Source of the DNA: Corynebacterium pollutisoli
GTDB lineage: Bacteria > Actinomycetota > Actinomycetes > Mycobacteriales > Mycobacteriaceae
NCBI RefSeq assembly: GCF_900177745.1
Contig: NZ_FXAR01000003.1
Span: forward strand, 186,001 to 250,000
Direction of reading: 5' to 3'
Length of the DNA stretch: 64,000 nt
Shown here: in pieces, positions 44,989 through 56,616 of the stretch
How positions within the stretch are numbered: position 1 is the first letter of the stretch
How the letters are laid out: the number at the start of each line of letters is the position of its first letter
Position numbers and translations under genes: made by a program
The notes under the pieces: model-generated
Database searches by the model: none
Seen by the model: the letters and a program-made list of their open reading frames with translations, nothing else
What the model was told of the DNA's origin: nothing

Positions 44989-46551
44989 TCATCCTAACCC
45001 GTAGCCACCTCCACCTGCGGTGCGGATCGTCACCGTTTCCCCCGCGGAGAGGTCGAAGCGGCTCATCGACGCCACGGTCTCACGGTCGCGGAGCACCTCA
45101 CCGGGGGTGCCGTCGGCCCCGCCGTGCAGCCCCCAGGGGGCGGTGGTCACCCGCGATGTGGCGGCGACGACGGTGGCCTCCCCGTGGGCGAGCGTGAGGG
45201 TGCGGACGAGGCCGTCGCCACCCCGGTGAGCCCCCGCGCCACCGGTGCCGCGGGCGATCTCGTAGCGCTCCACCCGCAGGGGGTACTCGCGCTCGATGAC
45301 CTCACACGGGGTGTTGCGGGTGTTGGTCATGTGGGTGTGGGTGGCGTCGGCACCGGCGCCGTCGGCGGAGGCACCCTGCCCGCCGCCGTAGGTCTCCACG
45401 TAGGAGTAGTAGCGGCCGTCGCGCGGGTCGATGCCGCCGATGGTGACGATGGACATGGACCCGCTCGACGCTGCCGGCACGATCCCTTCCGTGAACTGCT
45501 CGAACGCGCCGTACATGGCGTCGACGATGCGCTGCGAGGTCTGGATGTTGCCCTGCGCCACCGGGGCGGGGAACTCCGCGTGGACGAGGCTGCCCGGCCG
45601 GGTGCGGAACGTCAGCGGGCGGGTGAGCCCCGCGTTGGAGGGCAGCGTCGGGTCGGTGAGCGTCTTGAGCACGTAGGCGGCGCACGCCTGCGTCACCGCG
45701 AAGGAGCAGTTGACGGCGCCGCGCACCTGGTCGTCGGTCTGCGTGAGGTCGATGTCGATCTCCTCGCCCCGCACGGTGACGGTGACGACGATCGCCGTCG
45801 GCTCCTCCGCGTTGCCGTTGTGCTCGAGGTGGTCGGTGAAGGTGCCGGTGCCGTCGGGGAGCGCGGCGATGGCGGCGCGGGTGCGTCGTTCCGCGTAGTC
45901 GACGAGCGCGCGGCAGGAACGGTCGAAGCCGGCCTCACCCCACTCGTCGACAAGCTCGAGGATGCGGCGGGAGCCGAGGCGGTTGGCGGAGACCTGCGCC
46001 ATGAGGTCGCCGCGGGTCTTGTCGGCGGTGCGGATGTTGGTGAGCAGCAGCGCGAGGACCTCCTCGTCGAGCTGACCGTCGCGGAACAGGCGGATCGGCG
46101 GGATGCGGATGCCCTCCTGGAAGATCTCCGTGGCGTGCGCGGCCATGGAGCCGGGGGTGATGCCGCCGACGTCGACGTGGTGCGCGATGTTGGCCACGAC
46201 GGCCACCAGCTCCGCACCGTGGAAAACGGGGGTGATGACGCAGATGTCGGGCAGGTGCGGCCCACCCAGATAGGGGTTGTTCGTCAGCAGGACGTCCCCC
46301 GGGCGCAGGCGCTGCGTGCCGTACTCGGCGAGCGCGTTGCGGATGACCGTCGGCATGAGCCCCAGGTGCAGCGGGATGTGCTCGGCCTGGGCGATGAGCT
46401 CGCCGTCGGGCAGGTAGAGGCCGGCCGAGCAGTCGCGGCGATCCTTGATGTTGGGGGAGTACGAGGTGCGGATGAGCGCCATGCCCACCTCCTCGGCGAT
46501 CGACTCCAGGCGGTTGCGGGCGATCTCGATCTCGACGGGGTTGAGCGTCAT
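44989..46551 (-). CDS. hyuB: Hydantoinase B / 5-oxoprolinase subunit
   Basis: A protein of 520 residues. Family features include the start LNPVEIEIARNRLESIAEEVGMALIRTSYSPNIKDRRDCSAGLY, the metal-site region LLTNNPYLGGPHLPDICVITPVF with ANIAHHVDVGG, and the glycine-rich end GGGGYGLG. Works with HyuA to open 5-membered imide or oxoproline rings with ATP. ATG at 46549-46551 overlaps the hyuA stop by 3 bases. The pair lies between ppa and dacB, which are close neighbours in other Corynebacterium. Confidence 0.9.
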   Translation of the reverse strand: MTLNPVEIEIARNRLESIAEEVGMALIRTSYSPNIKDRRDCSAGLYLPDGELIAQAEHIPLHLGLMPTVIRNALAEYGTQRLRPGDVLLTNNPYLGGPHLPDICVITPVFHGAELVAVVANIAHHVDVGGITPGSMAAHATEIFQEGIRIPPIRLFRDGQLDEEVLALLLTNIRTADKTRGDLMAQVSANRLGSRRILELVDEWGEAGFDRSCRALVDYAERRTRAAIAALPDGTGTFTDHLEHNGNAEEPTAIVVTVTVRGEEIDIDLTQTDDQVRGAVNCSFAVTQACAAYVLKTLTDPTLPSNAGLTRPLTFRTRPGSLVHAEFPAPVAQGNIQTSQRIVDAMYGAFEQFTEGIVPAASSGSMSIVTIGGIDPRDGRYYSYVETYGGGQGASADGAGADATHTHMTNTRNTPCEVIEREYPLRVERYEIARGTGGAGAHRGGDGLVRTLTLAHGEATVVAATSRVTTAPWGLHGGADGTPGEVLRDRETVASMSRFDLSAGETVTIRTAGGGGYGLG

Positions 46552-48512
46552 CGGGTCCTCCTCAGGTGCAGGAATCCGTGGGCGTCGACCGTGGCCTGCT
46601 GCCCCGGCCGGATGTAGGTGGTCGTGTCGAACTGGTTGAGGATCGCCGGGCCGTCCACCGTCGTGCCCGCCGCGAGGGACGCGCGGTCGAGCACCGGGGT
46701 GGTGATCCACTCGCCGTCGATGAACACGTCCCGCTTCTCGACGCCCCCGTCCCCACCGTCCCCGGTCAGCAGTTCCTGCGGTGTCTGCGGCTGGCCGATG
46801 GTGGCGGTGAGCCGGGCGACGATGACCTCCATCTCCGCCTCCGGGTCGGCGAAGCCGTAGCGCTCGGCGTGGAGTTCGTCGAAGGCGGCGCGCTGGTCCT
46901 GAGCGAGGGGGAGGGTGAGTTCGAAGGACTGGCCGAGGTAGCGGGCGTCGACAAGCAGCTGTTCAGCGAAGTCCTCCGTGCCCATCTCTGCGGCGGCGCG
47001 GCGGCGCAGCTCCGCGAAGACGTCCGGGCGGTCGGCGGGCAGGGCGAAGTCGTGGCGGATCGGCGCGTCGAGCATGCCGACGGCCGAGGCGATGCCGGGC
47101 AGCGGCGGGATGACCGCGGACTCCATGCCGAGCTCGTGGATGAGGTCGGAGGCGTGGAGCGGGCCGGCGCCGCCGAAGGCCATGAGGTGGCAGGAGCGGA
47201 CGTCGACACCGCGCTCGACGCTCACCCGGCGGATGCCGCGTGCCATCGTCGCGGCGATGACCTGCAGGATTCCCTCCGCGGCCTCCTCGGCCGTGAGGCC
47301 CATCTCCGCGCCCCACTCACTCATGCGGGCATGGGCGGCGTCGCGGTCGAGGGTGAAGTGCCCGCCGAGCAGCTCCGTGCCCAGGCGGCCGAGGACGAGG
47401 TGCGCGTCGGTGACGGTGAGCTCCGTGCCGCCGCGCTGATAGGAGATGGGGCCGGGATCGGCGCCCGCGGAGTGCGGGCCCACGCGCAGAGAGCCACCCG
47501 AATCCCGCCAGGCGATCGAGCCGCCGCCCGCGCCGATGGTGTGCACGTCGACGCTCGGCAGGCGCAGCGGGAGGGAGTCGATCTCCCCGGCGGTCGTCTC
47601 GTCCGGCTCGCCGTCGCGGATGAGCGCGATGTCGGTCGACGTGCCGCCGATGTCGAAGCTGACGACCTTGTCCAGACCGAGGTGGCGCGCCCAGTTGCCC
47701 GCCCCGACCACGCCGCCCGCCAGACCCGAGAGCACCGTACGCGCCGAGTGCGTCGCCGCGGTCTCCGGGTTGAGCAGACCGCCGTTGGACTGCATGATCC
47801 ACAGGCGCGAACCGATGCCCATCTCCTCGATGCCCGCCGCCAGACGCCCCATGTACCCGGACACCTTCGGCTGCACGTAGGCGTTGATCGCGGCGGTGGA
47901 GGTGCGGTCGTACTCCCGCATCTCGGCGGTGATGTCGGTGGCGGCGATGACCACCGGCGCCACCTGCTGCTCTCGCAGGTGGGCGACGGCCTCCTGCTCG
48001 TGGCGCGGGTCGACGTAGGCGTTGAGGAAACTGACGACGACCGCGTCGAGGTCGAGGTCGGCGAGGGCGGAGGCGGCGTCGATAAGTGCATCCGCGGTGA
48101 GTTCCGTGAGCACCGTGCCGTCGGCCGCGAGGCGTTCGTCGATGTCGACGATGAGCTCATCCGGGATGAGCGGCGGCACCCGGTGGACCCGGTTGTCGTA
48201 CAGCGACGGCCGGGCCTGGTGCGCGATGGCGAGGACGTCGCGGAAACCGCGCGTGGTCAGCAGGCCGACGCGCGCGCCGGTGCGGGTGAGGACCGTGTTC
48301 GTCGCCACGGTCGTCCCGTGCACCAGTCGCGTCACCTGCGCGGGCTGCGCGTCCTCACGCTCCAGGGCCCCGGTGATGCCCGTGATCACCGCCTCATCCG
48401 GGGCGTGCGGTGTCGAGGGCACCTTCCACACCGCCAGCGAACCGTCCGCGCGGCGGACGCCGATGTCGGTGAAGGTGCCGCCGGTGTCGACGGCGATGTG
48501 CAGATCGGGCAC
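46548..48512 (-). CDS. hyuA: Hydantoinase A / 5-oxoprolinase subunit
   Basis: A protein of 654 residues with the ASKHA-type ATPase fold. It starts VPDLHIAVDTGGTFTDIGV (phosphate 1 loop), has VSFDIGGTSTDIALI in the middle (phosphate 2) and VHTIGAGGGSIAW after it. The GTG start at 48510-48512 follows GGAGG by 5 nt. ATP-dependent hydantoin or 5-oxoproline hydrolysis with HyuB is expected; which substrate is used cannot be told from sequence. It is divergent from dacB with 48 bases between starts. Confidence 0.9.
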   Translation of the reverse strand: MPDLHIAVDTGGTFTDIGVRRADGSLAVWKVPSTPHAPDEAVITGITGALEREDAQPAQVTRLVHGTTVATNTVLTRTGARVGLLTTRGFRDVLAIAHQARPSLYDNRVHRVPPLIPDELIVDIDERLAADGTVLTELTADALIDAASALADLDLDAVVVSFLNAYVDPRHEQEAVAHLREQQVAPVVIAATDITAEMREYDRTSTAAINAYVQPKVSGYMGRLAAGIEEMGIGSRLWIMQSNGGLLNPETAATHSARTVLSGLAGGVVGAGNWARHLGLDKVVSFDIGGTSTDIALIRDGEPDETTAGEIDSLPLRLPSVDVHTIGAGGGSIAWRDSGGSLRVGPHSAGADPGPISYQRGGTELTVTDAHLVLGRLGTELLGGHFTLDRDAAHARMSEWGAEMGLTAEEAAEGILQVIAATMARGIRRVSVERGVDVRSCHLMAFGGAGPLHASDLIHELGMESAVIPPLPGIASAVGMLDAPIRHDFALPADRPDVFAELRRRAAAEMGTEDFAEQLLVDARYLGQSFELTLPLAQDQRAAFDELHAERYGFADPEAEMEVIVARLTATIGQPQTPQELLTGDGGDGGVEKRDVFIDGEWITTPVLDRASLAAGTTVDGPAILNQFDTTTYIRPGQQATVDAHGFLHLRRTR

Positions 48513-48547
48513 GTGTCCTCCTGGTGGTTGTGTCTTCCCCACCAGGT

Positions 48548-48553
48548 TAGGGT
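48548..48553 (+). promoter_or_regulatory. -10 box of a leaderless promoter (dacB)
   Basis: TAGGGT, 7 nt before the dacB ATG at 48561, with no ribosome-binding site between. Confidence 0.45.
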
Positions 48554-48560
48554 GTACGGA

Positions 48561-49835
48561 ATGATTGGTAAGAAGCTGTGGTGGTCCCTCGCCGCCGTCG
48601 TCACGGCGGTGGCCGTGTCGGGGGTGGCCGGTTTCGCGGTCGTCGCGGACCGTCACTACGGCGACCTCACCCACGCCCCGGCGTACGTGGCGGAGGAGCC
48701 GTCGCCGCTGCTCGAACCCGCCACCGCGGAGACCGTGGACAACGCGGCCCTGGGGGCGCGGCTCACCGCGCTGGCCGGGAACCCGGCGCTGGGCACCGTC
48801 CACGGGCGGGTCACCGACACCGTCACCGGGGAGACCGTGTGGGAGCAGGCCGCGGGGGAGGCCCTGCAGCCCGCGTCCGCGACGAAGATCCTCACCGGCG
48901 CGGCCGCCATCCTCGAGCTCGGGCCCGACGACACGCTGGTCACCGAGGTCGTCGAGGGGCCGCAGCCGGGCACCGTCGTCATCCGCGCGGTGGGCGACGT
49001 CTGGCTCACCTCCGGGCAGATGGACTCCCTGGCGGAACAGATCGGGGAGGCGGACCAGGTCATCATCGACACCTCCGCGTGGGACGGCGACCCCTTCATG
49101 CCCGGCTGGGACCCCGCCGACGTCGACGCCGGCTACATCGCCCCGCTCGAACCCGCCATGCTCTACGGCGCGCGCCTCGGAGAGACCGAGGGCGACGTCC
49201 CGCGCTCCCACACCCCGGCACTCGACGTGGCGCAGGCCCTGGCCGACCGCGTCGGTGCCGCGACCGTGGGCATCGGCCCCGCGCCGGCGGACGCGACCGT
49301 GCTCGCTTCGGTGGAGTCCCCGCTGCTCACCGAACGCCTCGAGGCCATGATGATGGACTCCGACAACATCATGGCCGAGGCCATCGGCCACGAACTCGCC
49401 GTCCACCGCGGCCTCCCCGGCTCCGCGGCGGCCGCCACGCAGGCCACCCTCGACGTGCTCACCGAGCACGGCTTCGACGTCACCGGCGTCTTCCTCGCCG
49501 ACAACTCCGGCCTGTCCGTGCACAACCTCATCCCCCCGCGGCTTCTCGACGACGTGCTTCTCGACGCCGCCACCTCACCCCGACTCCGCCCCCTCCTGGC
49601 GACGCTGCCCGTCGCCGGCGGCTCCGGCACCCTCGTGCAGCGCTACGGGGACCTGCCCGGGCGCGGCTGGGTGCGCGCCAAGACCGGCACGCTGACGGGG
49701 ACGTCCGCGCTGGCCGGTGTCGTGACCGCCGAGTCCGGGCGCGTCTACTCCTTCGCGCTGCTGGTCAACGGGGCGGAGATCCTCGGGGCGCGGGCGGCGC
49801 TCGACGAGTTCACCTCCGCCATCCGGGAGTCCTGA
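48561..49835 (+). CDS. dacB: D-alanyl-D-alanine carboxypeptidase / PBP4 family
   Basis: A protein of 424 residues. An N-terminal signal or membrane anchor (about 6-28, LWWSLAAVVTAVAVSGVAGF) is followed by the peptidase S13 domain with all three active-site motifs: SATK (SxxK serine), SDN (SxN) in MMMDSDNIMAEAIGHELA, and KTGT in RAKTGTLTGTSALAG. It trims peptidoglycan stem peptides outside the membrane. It is followed by a tandem repeat block and has no visible terminator. Confidence 0.92.
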   Translation: MIGKKLWWSLAAVVTAVAVSGVAGFAVVADRHYGDLTHAPAYVAEEPSPLLEPATAETVDNAALGARLTALAGNPALGTVHGRVTDTVTGETVWEQAAGEALQPASATKILTGAAAILELGPDDTLVTEVVEGPQPGTVVIRAVGDVWLTSGQMDSLAEQIGEADQVIIDTSAWDGDPFMPGWDPADVDAGYIAPLEPAMLYGARLGETEGDVPRSHTPALDVAQALADRVGAATVGIGPAPADATVLASVESPLLTERLEAMMMDSDNIMAEAIGHELAVHRGLPGSAAAATQATLDVLTEHGFDVTGVFLADNSGLSVHNLIPPRLLDDVLLDAATSPRLRPLLATLPVAGGSGTLVQRYGDLPGRGWVRAKTGTLTGTSALAGVVTAESGRVYSFALLVNGAEILGARAALDEFTSAIRES

Positions 49836-49836
49836 G

Positions 49837-49909
49837 GCCACGGCCAACGCCAACGCCAACGCCACGGCCAACGCCACGGCCAACGCCACGGCCAACGCCA
49901 CGGCCAACG
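49837..49909 (+). repeat. Tandem 12-bp repeat (GCCACGGCCAAC)
   Basis: About six units built from GCCACGGCCAAC, with the 6-bp GCCAAC unit repeated near the start, directly after the dacB stop. In the plus frame it would read as A-T-A-N repeats but lies outside any gene. Replication slippage is the likely origin. Confidence 0.9.
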
Positions 49910-49913
49910 GGTG

Positions 49914-49983
49914 CGAATTCACCCGGTCGAATTCAGGGCTCCAACCCGCGCGGGGACCCTGAATTCGACCGGCTGAATTCGCC
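49914..49983. repeat. 70-bp palindromic element, left copy
   Basis: Starts CGAATTCACCCGGTCGA and ends TGAATTCGCC. Inside, a perfect 16-bp inverted repeat CCGGTCGAATTCAGGG (49923-49938) / CCCTGAATTCGACCGG (49957-49972) surrounds an 18-bp loop. Four GAATTC sites lie in 66 bp. Length and both ends match the right copy at 51059-51128. Confidence 0.75.
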
Positions 49984-50069
49984 GGCCTGTGGATGGGGCT
50001 TCCGGGGTTATCCACAGATTCGGGCTGCGACGCGACCGGGGCTTTCCCGGGGCCCGCGCGTGGTCGACG

Positions 50070-51050
50070 ATGGGGCCTGTGCAGCAGACCTGGAAAGAAA
50101 CGCATCAGCTCATCGAACTCCGGAAGGTCCCCCTCACGAACACTGACGTCGCCGCGGGTGTGGCCTCCGGTCGCCTGCTCCGGCTCACCGCGGAGGTGGC
50201 GGTGCCGAGGGCCTACTTCACCGGGCTCCCACCGTGGGGGAAGGCCGAGGCCCGGGCCGCCGCAGTGGGGCTCACCGCCGATAAGGCGGTGGTGTGCGGG
50301 ATGGCGGCGGGGAGGCTGTGGGGGTTGTCATTGCTCGGAGTGGAGAAGACGGTTGACCTGCTGTTGCCCGGGCGATCCCGCCCACCGTCGAAGCGTCTGT
50401 GGATCAGCGGGAGTACGTACCGGTCGGCGGCACTCCCCGAGGCGCAGATTACGACGCAGGGTGGAATCCGCGTGACCACCCTCCTGCGGACGCTCACCGA
50501 CATCTGCCGTTATGAGGACCGGGACGAGGCGGTGGTGGCGGTTGATTCGGCGCGGAGGACATGGCCGACCTTCACTGCGGAGAAGTTCCACGAGCGACTG
50601 GAGCACATGGGGTCCTTCCCGGGGATCGAGTCCTTCCGGGAGACGGTCGCGATGTCACGGGAGATGATCGGCAGCCCCTGGGAGACCAAGGCCCGTCTGC
50701 TCCTGCTGCGGTGCGGGGACGCGGCCATCGTCAGCGTGGAGACGCAGGTGAAGTTCCACGACCCCGTCACCGAAAAGATCTACTACGTGGATATCCTCAT
50801 CAACGGCTGGCTGGTCCTGGAGATCGACGGAAAGTCGAAGTACCTCGGGGTGTACGGAGATGATCCGGGGACGGTCATCCGCGATGAGCGCGAACGCGAG
50901 AAGGCCCTCCAGAATCTCGGGTCGGTGGTGCTGCGGGTCGGCAAGAAGGACGTGGAGGAACCCGCCGCGGGGTACTGCGCCATGGTGCAGCTGGTGCTCC
51001 GGGGTCTGCAGAACTTCCCCGCCCCGGTGTCGTTACCTCGCGTCGCCTGA
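50070..51050 (+). CDS. DUF559 / Vsr-like nuclease-fold protein with N-terminal winged helix
   Basis: A protein of 326 residues. The N-terminal part (IELRKVPLTNTDVAAGVASGRLLRLT) resembles the AbiEi-type winged helix seen in many actinobacterial proteins of this class. The C-terminal region (about 215-300) has a PD-(D/E)xK-like arrangement: ETKARLLLL (Glu), YYVDILINGWLVLEIDGKSKY (Asp, then E-x-D-G-K) and ERERKALQNLG-like. It may be a DNA-cleaving or repair enzyme. The start is uncertain (ATG 50070 or GTG 50079; no ribosome-binding site or -10 box is obvious). The gene is enclosed by two copies of a 70-bp palindromic element, which suggests acquisition as a unit. Confidence 0.7.
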   Translation: MGPVQQTWKETHQLIELRKVPLTNTDVAAGVASGRLLRLTAEVAVPRAYFTGLPPWGKAEARAAAVGLTADKAVVCGMAAGRLWGLSLLGVEKTVDLLLPGRSRPPSKRLWISGSTYRSAALPEAQITTQGGIRVTTLLRTLTDICRYEDRDEAVVAVDSARRTWPTFTAEKFHERLEHMGSFPGIESFRETVAMSREMIGSPWETKARLLLLRCGDAAIVSVETQVKFHDPVTEKIYYVDILINGWLVLEIDGKSKYLGVYGDDPGTVIRDEREREKALQNLGSVVLRVGKKDVEEPAAGYCAMVQLVLRGLQNFPAPVSLPRVA

Positions 51051-51058
51051 GAGCCCCT

Positions 51059-51128
51059 CGAATTCACGCGGTCGAAGAGAGTAACCTCCGGGCCCGGTGG
51101 GGAGCCCTTTCGACGGGGTGAATTCGCC
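51059..51128. repeat. 70-bp palindromic element, right copy
   Basis: Starts CGAATTCACGCGGTCGA and ends GGTGAATTCGCC, the same length as the left copy. The outer 17 bases at the left and 10 at the right are nearly identical to the left copy; the middle has diverged. It ends 46 bases before the tilS start. Confidence 0.7.
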
Positions 51129-51161
51129 AGCGTGGAGGGCGAGGCGAGCACCGGGAGGGAT

Positions 51162-51167
51162 TAGCAT
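51162..51167 (+). promoter_or_regulatory. -10 box of a leaderless promoter (tilS)
   Basis: TAGCAT, 7 nt before the ATG at 51175. It is just downstream of the right copy of the 70-bp element, so that element lies over the -35 region or directly upstream of it. Confidence 0.5.
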
Positions 51168-51174
51168 CATCCCC

Positions 51175-52056
51175 ATGGAACCCTTCTGGCCCCGGCGCAG
51201 CCCGCACTTCCTGGCGTGCCGCCGCGCCGTGCGCCCCTTCCTCGCGCCGGGCGAGGTGGTGGTCGGCCTGTCGGGCGGGGCGGATTCCCTCGCCCTCGTG
51301 GCCGCCGCCCGGGCGGAGGGGCAGGAGGTGCACGCGGTCATCGTGGACCATCAGCTGCAGCCGGGGTCGGACGCGGTAGCGGAGAGGGCGGCCCGGCAGG
51401 CGCGCCGGCTCGGCGCCCGCGCCACCGTCGCCCGGGTCACCGTCCCCGCGGGCAACCTCGAGGCCAACGCCCGCACCGCCCGCTACGCCGCCCTCCGCGA
51501 GCACGGCACCACCGTCTGGGTCGCCCATACCCGCGACGACCAGGCGGAGACGCTGCTGCTCCAGGCCCTGCGCGGTAACCCGGGCGGCATGGCACCGGAG
51601 CAGGACGGGATCGTCCGGCCGTTCCTCACGGTCCGCCGCCGGGACACTGAAGGTGCCTGCGCGGAACTGCAGCTCGACCCCTGGCATGACCCGCACAACG
51701 ACAACCCGGACTTCCAGCGCGTGGCCGTCCGCACCGCGCTCGAGCAGATCCACGGGGACCCGGTGGAGCCGCTGGCACAGACCGCCGAACGCATCGCCGC
51801 GGACAACGCGTTGCTCACGGAGCTGGCCGGCCCGCCGACGGACGACTGCGCGGAACTGGCCGCCCAGCCGGGGCCGCTGCGCCGCCGCCGCATCGCGGCG
51901 TGGCTGATTGAGCGGGACATCCGCCCGACGCGGGCGTCGATAAGCATGATTGAGGACATGTGCACCACCTGGCACGGCCAGGGAGCGGTGAAGGTGGGCG
52001 GAAGGTTGGAAGTCAGGCGCGTAGGTGGCAGACTGGCACTATCCGAGGAGGCCTAG
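51175..52056 (+). CDS. tilS: tRNA(Ile)-lysidine synthase
   Basis: A protein of 293 residues of the PP-loop ATPase family. The ATP motif is [17 protein letters not shown], with [16 protein letters not shown] and [20 protein letters not shown] as the following conserved parts. It puts lysine on C34 of the AUA-reading tRNA-Ile, changing both codon and amino-acid identity; it is essential in most bacteria. The protein is short, as in other actinobacteria, with no extended C-terminal domain. It is followed 10 bases later by hpt. Confidence 0.93.
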   Translation: MEPFWPRRSPHFLACRRAVRPFLAPGEVVVGLSGGADSLALVAAARAEGQEVHAVIVDHQLQPGSDAVAERAARQARRLGARATVARVTVPAGNLEANARTARYAALREHGTTVWVAHTRDDQAETLLLQALRGNPGGMAPEQDGIVRPFLTVRRRDTEGACAELQLDPWHDPHNDNPDFQRVAVRTALEQIHGDPVEPLAQTAERIAADNALLTELAGPPTDDCAELAAQPGPLRRRRIAAWLIERDIRPTRASISMIEDMCTTWHGQGAVKVGGRLEVRRVGGRLALSEEA

Positions 52057-52066
52057 GAAAGGTGTC

Positions 52067-52660
52067 ATGACCGTGCACGACAACAAGGATCACAACGTAC
52101 CGGCGAGCTGTTACGGCGAGGATGTGGAGGCGGTGCTCATCAGCGAGGAGCAGCTCGCCGCCCGCATCCGCGAACTGGCCGACAAGGTCTCGGAGACCTA
52201 CCGCGACGCCGACGACGAACTGATCCTCGTGTGTGTGCTCAAGGGCGCGGTGTACTTCCTCACCGATTTCACCCGCGCGCTGTCCATCCCCTCTCAGATG
52301 GAGTTCATGGCGGTGTCGTCCTACGGCAACTCCACGACCAGCTCCGGCGTGGTGCGCATCCTCAAGGACCTCGACCGGGAGATCGAGGGCCGCGACGTCC
52401 TCATCGTCGAGGACATCATCGACTCGGGTCTCACCCTGTCGTGGCTCATGCGTAACCTCAAGGCCCGCAACCCGCGCTCCCTCGAGGTCATCACCCTGCT
52501 GCGTAAGCCCGAGGTGGTCAAGGCGGACATCGATCTCTTCGACGTCGGCTTCGACATCCCCAACGAGTTCGTCATCGGTTACGGCCTCGACTACGCCGAG
52601 CGCTACCGCGACCTGCCGTTCGTGGGCACCCTGCACCCGCGCGTCTACTCCGGGGAGTAG
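52067..52660 (+). CDS. hpt: Hypoxanthine phosphoribosyltransferase
   Basis: A protein of 197 residues. The PRPP-binding motif is [17 protein letters not shown], and [18 protein letters not shown] with [13 protein letters not shown] are the other family segments. It salvages hypoxanthine and guanine to IMP and GMP in the cytosol. ATG at 52067 was chosen because AGGAAAGG precedes it; the upstream in-frame ATG at 52025 lies inside tilS. It is the usual partner of tilS and ftsH. Confidence 0.95.
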   Translation: MTVHDNKDHNVPASCYGEDVEAVLISEEQLAARIRELADKVSETYRDADDELILVCVLKGAVYFLTDFTRALSIPSQMEFMAVSSYGNSTTSSGVVRILKDLDREIEGRDVLIVEDIIDSGLTLSWLMRNLKARNPRSLEVITLLRKPEVVKADIDLFDVGFDIPNEFVIGYGLDYAERYRDLPFVGTLHPRVYSGE

Positions 52661-52749
52661 GGAACGAAAACGCACGCCTGTGCGTTGAGCAGGAAGTACG
52701 TGGGACGAAGACGAAAGGCACTGGTCGCGCTGCCCGGCGGCCGTAATAC

Positions 52750-55185
<2,436 letters not shown>

Positions 55186-55187
55186 AC

Positions 55188-55760
55188 ATGACCAACGCTT
55201 TCGACCAGGAGCGCGCTGAGGCGGCCGTCCGGGAACTGCTCATCGCCGTCGGCGAGGACCCGGACCGCGAGGGCCTGAAGGACACCCCGGCGCGGGTCGC
55301 CCGGGCGTACCAGGAGGTGTTCGCCGGGCTGCACTCCGAACCGACGGACGTCCTCGAGCGGACCTTCGCGGAGGACCACCAGGAGCTGGTCCTCGTGCGC
55401 GACATCCCGATCTACTCGACGTGCGAGCATCACCTCGTGCCCTTCTACGGCAAGGCCCACATCGGTTACATCCCGGGGAAGAGCGGGCACGTCACGGGTC
55501 TGTCGAAGCTGGCGCGGCTGGCGGACATGTACGCCAAGCGCCCGCAGGTGCAGGAGCGGTTGACGTCGCAGATCGCGGACGCGCTCGTCGATAAGCTGGG
55601 CGCGCAGGCGGTCATCGTGGTCATCGAGTGCGAGCACCTGTGCATGGCGATGCGGGGCATCCGCAAGCCGGGGTCCACGACGACGACCTCCGCGGTGCGC
55701 GGCGGGTTCAAGACCTCCGCGGCGTCCCGCGCCGAGGTCCTCAGCCTGATCCGGGGGTAG
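55188..55760 (+). CDS. folE: GTP cyclohydrolase I
   Basis: A protein of 190 residues. Zinc-ligand segments are [18 protein letters not shown] and [15 protein letters not shown]; the segment [15 protein letters not shown] is conserved. It converts GTP to dihydroneopterin triphosphate, the first step of folate synthesis. It starts 2 bases after the ftsH stop, with AAGGAG inside the ftsH end, so it is co-transcribed. It is the first gene of folE-folP-folB-folK. Confidence 0.97.
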   Translation: MTNAFDQERAEAAVRELLIAVGEDPDREGLKDTPARVARAYQEVFAGLHSEPTDVLERTFAEDHQELVLVRDIPIYSTCEHHLVPFYGKAHIGYIPGKSGHVTGLSKLARLADMYAKRPQVQERLTSQIADALVDKLGAQAVIVVIECEHLCMAMRGIRKPGSTTTTSAVRGGFKTSAASRAEVLSLIRG

Positions 55761-55764
55761 GGGG

Positions 55765-56616
55765 ATGCGGGTCGCAGATCTCACCGTGCCGGGCCGCTGC
55801 CTGGTGATGGGCATCGTCAACGTCACCGAGGACTCCTTCTCCGACGGCGGGCGCTGGCTGGACATCGACGCCGCCATCGCCCACGGGCGGGAGCTGGTGG
55901 AGCAGGGCGCGGACATGATCGACGTCGGCGGTGAGTCCACCCGCCCGGGTGCCACGCGTGTCGACGCCGGGGTCGAGGCCGCCCGCGTCGCCCCCGTCAT
56001 CGCCGCCCTCGCCGAGGAGGGCATCCCCACCTCGGTGGACACCATGCGCGCCTCCGTGGCGGCCGCCGCGGCGGAGGCCGGGGTGCACATGATCAACGAC
56101 GTCTCCGGCGGTCTGGCGGACCCGGACATGTACCGCGTCATGGCGGACACGGACCTGCCGGTGTGCCTCATGCACTGGCGCACCGTCCAGTTCGGTGACG
56201 CCGCCGGGCAGGCCGACCACGGCGGGGATGTCGTCGCCGACGTCCGCGATACCCTGGCCCGCCTGGTCGACAACGCCCTGGCCGCCGGGGTGGCCAGGGA
56301 CAACGTCGTGCTGGACCCGGGCCTCGGGTTCGCCAAGTCCCGCGAGGACAACTGGGCCCTGCTCAACCATCTGCCGGAGTTCCTCGCCGGGGAGTTCCCC
56401 GTCCTCGTCGGTGCCTCGCGCAAGCGTTTCCTCGCCGGGGTCCGCGCCGACCGCGGCCTCGAGGGTGTGCCCGCGGACGCCGACCCGGCCACCGCCGCCG
56501 TCACCGCCATCTCCGCCCAGATGGGCGCGTGGGGGGTGCGGGTGCACAACGTGCCCGTCTCCCGCGACGCCGTCGACGTCGCCGCCCTGTGGAACGCGGG
56601 GGGCGACCGTGGCTGA
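55765..56616 (+). CDS. folP: Dihydropteroate synthase
   Basis: A protein of 283 residues. Both pterin-binding signatures are visible: VMGIVNVTEDSFSDGG and DVGGESTRPGAT, with ISVDTM-like TSVDTMRASVA and the later LVGASRKRFL. It joins p-aminobenzoate to the pterin; it is the sulfonamide target. ATG at 55765 follows the folE stop by 4 bases. The stop overlaps the folB start by 8 bases. Confidence 0.96.
   Translation: MRVADLTVPGRCLVMGIVNVTEDSFSDGGRWLDIDAAIAHGRELVEQGADMIDVGGESTRPGATRVDAGVEAARVAPVIAALAEEGIPTSVDTMRASVAAAAAEAGVHMINDVSGGLADPDMYRVMADTDLPVCLMHWRTVQFGDAAGQADHGGDVVADVRDTLARLVDNALAAGVARDNVVLDPGLGFAKSREDNWALLNHLPEFLAGEFPVLVGASRKRFLAGVRADRGLEGVPADADPATAAVTAISAQMGAWGVRVHNVPVSRDAVDVAALWNAGGDRG

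Noticed and set aside
46548..49523. A 991-codon open frame on the minus strand, running upstream of hyuA across dacB
   Set aside because: The part beyond 48512 is antisense to dacB, which has a signal peptide and all three PBP motifs. The extension is Gly/Arg/Val-rich with no family features; GC-rich DNA gives long spurious frames.
49837..49909. CRISPR array
   Set aside because: The units are 12 bp and directly adjacent with no unique spacers; it is a simple tandem repeat.
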